NCBI RefSeq assembly: GCF_016820245.1
Contig: NZ_JAFCAR010000003.1
Span: forward strand, 329,001 to 393,000
Source of the DNA: Jannaschia sp. Os4
Lineage (GTDB): Bacteria > Pseudomonadota > Alphaproteobacteria > Rhodobacterales > Rhodobacteraceae
DNA: 64,000 bases
Reading direction: 5' to 3'
Below are positions 60,782 through 64,000 of the stretch, piece after piece (the first letter of the stretch is position 1; each line of letters starts with the position of its first letter). The notes beneath the pieces were generated by a model. That model saw only the letters and a list, made by a program, of their open reading frames with translations, was not told where the DNA came from and ran no database searches. The translations under genes and the position numbers were made by a program.

Positions 60782-62238
60782 CAGGCCGCCGCCTCGCGCA
60801 CGAGGTCGTGGACCCGACGGAGGTCGGCCTCGAACTTCTCGATCTCGGCCATCCTCAGGTCCTCGTCGGGCAGGCGCAGCAGGTAGGAGGGATGCACCGT
60901 CACGAGGCAGGGGCGACCGTCGCGGGTCTGCTCGACGCCGCCGCGCCGCTTGAGGATGCCCGCCCCGTTGCCCGTCAGCGCGTGGAGCGCGGTCGCGCCC
61001 ATCGCGACGACCAGCTTGGGGTCGACCATCTGCAGCTCCTGCTGCAGCCACCAGTTGCAGGCGTTCACCTCCGAGGCGGCGGGCCGCTGGTGGATGCGGC
61101 GGCGCCCGCGCAGCACGAACTTGAAGTGCTTCACCGCGTTCGTGACGTAGTAGTCGTCGCGGTCGATGCCGACCCGCTCGGCGCAGTCGGTGAACATCTG
61201 GCCGGCGGGGCCGACGAAGGGCCGCCCGGCGAGGTCCTCCTTGTCGCCCGGCTGCTCGCCCACGAACATCACCGAGGCCGATCTCGGCCCCTCGCCGAAC
61301 ACCACCTGCGTGGCGTCGGAGTAGAGCGGGCAGCGGGTGCAGGCCGAGGCGGACTCGGCCACCTCGTCCAGCGTCTGGGAGCCGAAGAGGTCGTGCTGGG
61401 CGGGCATCTTCATGGTCGTGTCCTCCGGGGCGGGGCCGCGGGCGATGGCCGGAGCGGCGGGCGTCAGGCCCGCCTCGTGCATCTCGGCCACCCGGGACCG
61501 GGCGTTGGCGATCAGGTCGGGAATCGCCGCCGCCTCCGGAAGGTTCCGCCAATACTTCTTGGGCATCTCCGCCCGCATCGCGTCGGGCTTCAGCCGCGCG
61601 GGGTTGAAGATCGACCCGTAGTAGGTCGTCCAGAGCCCCTCCATCTCGTCGCCCTCGTCGGGGCGCGACCCGTCCTGCGCCACGAGTTCCAAGGCCCCCT
61701 CGCGGAAGCGGATCGCCACCTCGGGCGTGCGGATGGTCCAGTCCATGTCGCCGAAGCGGTCGGCGAAGAACGGGGCCGCCGCCTCCTCGATCCGGTGGTC
61801 CGGCTCGAACCATGCGGTGAACATGCGCCGGTCGGCGCGCCCGTGCTGCTCCTTGAAGCGGACAAAGGCGTGCATCTTGTGGATGTCGCGCCGGATCGCC
61901 TTGGCGATGCGCTCGGCGCGCGCGACGGCCGGGTCGGCGCGGTTCTCCAAGAAGCGCGGCTCGGACTGGAGGCGCAGCACAAGCTCGTAGGCAGTGGACA
62001 GGCCCAGATGCGTCCGCTCGGGGATGAGCGTGCGCGCGAGGTCCGGGAAGGCGCGTGGCACCCGCAGCGCGCGGGTGGGCTCGGGCAGGTCGTCCAAGGG
62101 CGCGGCGAAGAGCGGGGCCGCCTCGCCCTCCAGCCCCCACTCCACCTCGGCGGGATCGACGCGCGCGGCGGCCAGCCGCTTGGCGGCGGCGCGCCATGCG
62201 TCGAGGGTGCCGACGCGGGGCAGGCGGGGGGCGATCAT
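60781..62238 (-). CDS. udgX: UdgX-type uracil-DNA-binding protein fused to DUF4130 domain
   Basis: The 485-residue protein has two parts. Residues 1-250 are a DUF4130 (TIGR03915-type) domain. Residues 285-480 are a family-4-like uracil-DNA glycosylase. The iron-sulfur cysteines are Cys300, Cys303, Cys394 and Cys444, and the active G-E-Q-P-G-D-K-E-D motif is at 327-335. The R-R-R-I-H stretch with His383 matches the UdgX loop; in characterised UdgX this His forms a covalent bond to the uracil site. ATG 62238 overlaps the radical SAM stop as ATGA. This pair is a known conserved DNA-repair unit of unclear product. Confidence 0.88.
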   Translation of the reverse strand: MIAPRLPRVGTLDAWRAAAKRLAAARVDPAEVEWGLEGEAAPLFAAPLDDLPEPTRALRVPRAFPDLARTLIPERTHLGLSTAYELVLRLQSEPRFLENRADPAVARAERIAKAIRRDIHKMHAFVRFKEQHGRADRRMFTAWFEPDHRIEEAAAPFFADRFGDMDWTIRTPEVAIRFREGALELVAQDGSRPDEGDEMEGLWTTYYGSIFNPARLKPDAMRAEMPKKYWRNLPEAAAIPDLIANARSRVAEMHEAGLTPAAPAIARGPAPEDTTMKMPAQHDLFGSQTLDEVAESASACTRCPLYSDATQVVFGEGPRSASVMFVGEQPGDKEDLAGRPFVGPAGQMFTDCAERVGIDRDDYYVTNAVKHFKFVLRGRRRIHQRPAASEVNACNWWLQQELQMVDPKLVVAMGATALHALTGNGAGILKRRGGVEQTRDGRPCLVTVHPSYLLRLPDEDLRMAEIEKFEADLRRVHDLVREAAA

Positions 62239-63473
62239 GCGAACAGCTCCATCTGCTTGGGCTTCACGTAGCGGGCGCGCAGGTCCACCGCGTCGAGCGA
62301 CCCCGACGGGTGGTGGTCGCGCGCCGTGACGAAGGGCAGGGCGGCCTTCACCCGGCCCCCCATGCGGCGGATGTCCTCCAGCCCCAGCGTCACCTGGCGG
62401 CGCGCCTTCACGATCCGGTCCACGATCTTGGACCCGAAGCCCGGCACGCGCAGCAGCGCCTCGCGGTCGGCGCGGTTCACGTCCACGGGGAAGCGGTCGC
62501 GGTTCGACAGCGCCCACGCCAGCTTGGGGTCCACGTCGAGGTCGAGGTTGCCGTCCGGCGCCGCAGACGTGATCTCGTCCAGCCCGAACTCGTAGTAGCG
62601 CAGGAGCCAGTCGGCTTGGTACAGCCGGTGCTCCCGCATCAGGGGCGGGTCCTTCAGCGGCAGCACGGCGGAGGCGTCGGGGATCGGCGAGAAGGCGGAG
62701 TAGTAGACCCGCTTCAGCCCGTAGGCGCCGTAGAGGCGCGTCGACTGGCCCAGCACGTCGGCGTCGGTGCTGTCGTCGGCGCCCACGATCATCTGCGTCG
62801 ACTGCCCGGCGGGGGCGAAGCGGTCGCGGCGCCCGCGGAAGGTCGGCTCGTCGGCCGAGTCCTTCAGCAGCCGCACCCCCGCCATGGCCTTGCGGATGTC
62901 GGCACCGTCCTTCTCGGGCGCCAGCTCCGCGATGGAGCGGTCCTGCGGCAGCTCGATGTTGATCGACAGCCGGTCGGCGCAGCGGCCCGCCCGCTCGATC
63001 AGCTCGGGCGAGGCGTCGGGGATCGTCTTGAGGTGGACGTAGCCGCGGAAGCCGTCCGCGCGCAGCTTCTCCACGATGAGGACCATCTGCTCCATCGTGT
63101 AGTCCGACGACCGGATGATGCCCGACGAGAGGAACAGCCCCTCGATGTAGTTGCGGCGGTAGAACTCGGTCGTGAGATGCACGACCTCGTCCACGGTGAA
63201 CCGCGCGCGGCGCACGTTCGAGGAGCGCCGGTTGATGCAGTAGGCGCAGTCGAAGATGCACTGGTTGGTCATCAGGATCTTCAGCAGCGAGATGCACCGC
63301 CCGTCCGGCGCGTAGGCGTGGCAGATGCCCGACCCGGTGGTCGAGCCGAGCCCCGCGCCGTCGCGCGAGTCGCGCTTCGCGCCCCCCGACGAGGAGCAGG
63401 AGGCGTCGTACTTGGCCGCGTCCGACAGGATGCCAAGCTTTTGCTGCAGCGTCATCTTTCCCATGGTGTTCAT
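62235..63473 (-). CDS. DNA modification/repair radical SAM protein
   Basis: The 412-residue protein has the radical SAM cluster motif C-I-F-D-C-A-Y-C (Cys72, Cys76, Cys79). An N-terminal Cys-rich stretch lies before it (C26, C51, C60). Near residues 325-357, V-N-R-A-D-R-E-A-L-L-R-V-P-G-F-G-S-K-I-V forms a helix-hairpin-helix, which binds DNA. This matches the TIGR03916 type, linked to UdgX/DUF4130 genes. The reaction on DNA is not known. ATG 63473 is one of three close starts (63464 and 63455 too); none has a strong SD. Confidence 0.85.
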   Translation of the reverse strand: MNTMGKMTLQQKLGILSDAAKYDASCSSSGGAKRDSRDGAGLGSTTGSGICHAYAPDGRCISLLKILMTNQCIFDCAYCINRRSSNVRRARFTVDEVVHLTTEFYRRNYIEGLFLSSGIIRSSDYTMEQMVLIVEKLRADGFRGYVHLKTIPDASPELIERAGRCADRLSINIELPQDRSIAELAPEKDGADIRKAMAGVRLLKDSADEPTFRGRRDRFAPAGQSTQMIVGADDSTDADVLGQSTRLYGAYGLKRVYYSAFSPIPDASAVLPLKDPPLMREHRLYQADWLLRYYEFGLDEITSAAPDGNLDLDVDPKLAWALSNRDRFPVDVNRADREALLRVPGFGSKIVDRIVKARRQVTLGLEDIRRMGGRVKAALPFVTARDHHPSGSLDAVDLRARYVKPKQMELFA

Positions 63474-63702
63474 ACTATGTTCACGGTGGTTCCGCTGCAA
63501 GCGGAACGATCGCCGCCGGCGGTCGTCCGCGCGCCCCTGTCGCCATGCCCGCATCGGGCGAGCGTCCGGGGCGGGCGCGCACGTCATCGTGGAACAATCC
63601 CCCCCCACGGCGACGTTGGGGGGGCGATGACGGCCTGCGGACCGTCACGCCTTCAAGACCCGCCGGGGCGCCGCGTCCCGGATGCCTGCACGGAGCGAGA
63701 GC

Positions 63703-63771
63703 ATGAACAGCATCTTCTACATCATCGGCGTCGTCGTCGTCGTCCTGGCCGTCATCAGCTTCGTCGCCTGA
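63703..63771 (+). CDS. 22-residue membrane microprotein
   Basis: The frame from ATG 63703 gives 22 residues: a polar start M-N-S, then a single hydrophobic helix (I-F-Y-I-I-G-V-V-V-V-V-L-A-V-I-S-F-V-A). A GGAGCGAGAG site precedes it. Very short membrane proteins with this pattern are common in Rhodobacterales but unassigned. It may tune a larger membrane complex. The stop is 50 bp before the next gene, so co-transcription is likely. Confidence 0.7.
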   Translation: MNSIFYIIGVVVVVLAVISFVA

Positions 63772-63821
63772 CGGTTCGCCGACCGACCGACCCCATCCCC
63801 CACGAGACAGGAGGACGTTCC

Positions 63822-64000
63822 ATGTCCGACAAGACCGAAGGGAAGGGCGGCTCCAAGATCGAGACGCCCGCTCCCAACTCCCACACCACGATGACCGCCG
63901 CGTCGACCTCGTCCCCGGCGGCGAAGGCGTCGCTCGAGACGTCGTCCACGGCCACCGGCGGGCAGCAGTCCTCCGAGAAGGCCGCCGCCGAGATGGCGTC
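63822..64000 (+). CDS. Start of a Ser/Thr/Ala-rich hypothetical protein (3' truncated)
   Basis: ATG 63822 has an AGGAGGACGTT ribosome-binding site. The first 59 residues are polar and low in complexity: M-S-D-K-T-E-G-K-G-G-S, then P-A-P-N-S-H-T-T-M-T-A-A-S-T-S-S. No hydrophobic or signal segment is seen yet. The frame continues past the window end. It could be a disordered cytoplasmic protein, such as a phasin-like or stress protein, but nothing confirms this. Confidence 0.65.
   Translation, partial: MSDKTEGKGGSKIETPAPNSHTTMTAASTSSPAAKASLETSSTATGGQQSSEKAAAEMA

Overview
The window is very GC-rich (about 70% by eye) and densely coded. Gene content and order point to an alphaproteobacterium of the Rhodobacterales (Roseobacter/Paracoccaceae type): a DUF484-xerC pair next to fsa and priA, a Hint-domain protein, TRAP and UgpC-type transporters, a pob/pca aromatic set, and a conserved gene-3'-end element with the core GATATTT-N3/4-GCAAGAGGAAG. 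There are no rRNA or tRNA genes, no CRISPR array, no insertion sequence and no clear prophage. Genes are often joined by 4-nt ATGA, GTGA or TTGA overlaps, so translational coupling is common.

Layout. 1-3505: end of a c-type cytochrome, an orphan TRAP binding protein with a strong terminator, an AT-richer membrane protein, a Sel1-repeat protein and a di-heme peroxidase. 3531-6780 (minus): pobA-pcaD-pcaB for 4-hydroxybenzoate and protocatechuate breakdown. 6887-9193: alcohol dehydrogenase plus an enolase-superfamily protein. 9362-16030: rhodanese, SDR, xerC-DUF484, fsa, LysE exporter, priA. 16245-29764: a galactoside locus with an ABC importer, GH36 alpha-galactosidase, GH42 beta-galactosidase and the De Ley-Doudoroff galactose route (galactose dehydrogenase, lactonase, KDGal kinase, KDPGal aldolase). 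The only candidate for the missing galactonate dehydratase is the enolase-superfamily gene at 7955, which lies outside this operon. 30018-44436: pseudouridine synthase with a long disordered tail, tadA, P1 peptidase, cupin, two SDRs, Hint protein, pilin-like/laminin-B-like protein, DUF697 protein, cNMP-thioredoxin-reductase fusion, DUF2339 giant membrane protein and a frameshifted FAD monooxygenase. 44722-51807: ileS, an EamA exporter, DUF3253, and an L-/D-2-hydroxyacid dehydrogenase pair.

51891-60623 (minus) is the most interesting block: galU, otsB, otsA, a fused sucrose-phosphate synthase/phosphatase and three unassigned glycosyltransferases in one direction, several with 4-nt overlaps. 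galU supplies UDP-glucose; otsA/otsB make trehalose; the fusion should make sucrose or a relative; the three transferases may extend or modify such a product, or build a cell-surface glycan. No standard pathway known to me uses this exact set.

60781-64000: an overlapping UdgX-type uracil-DNA-binding protein and DNA-repair radical SAM pair, then a 22-residue membrane microprotein and the start of a Ser/Thr/Ala-rich protein. Repeats are a 171-bp dispersed element (29800 and 47740) with an 11-bp perfect hairpin, and the 3'-end element after at least five genes.
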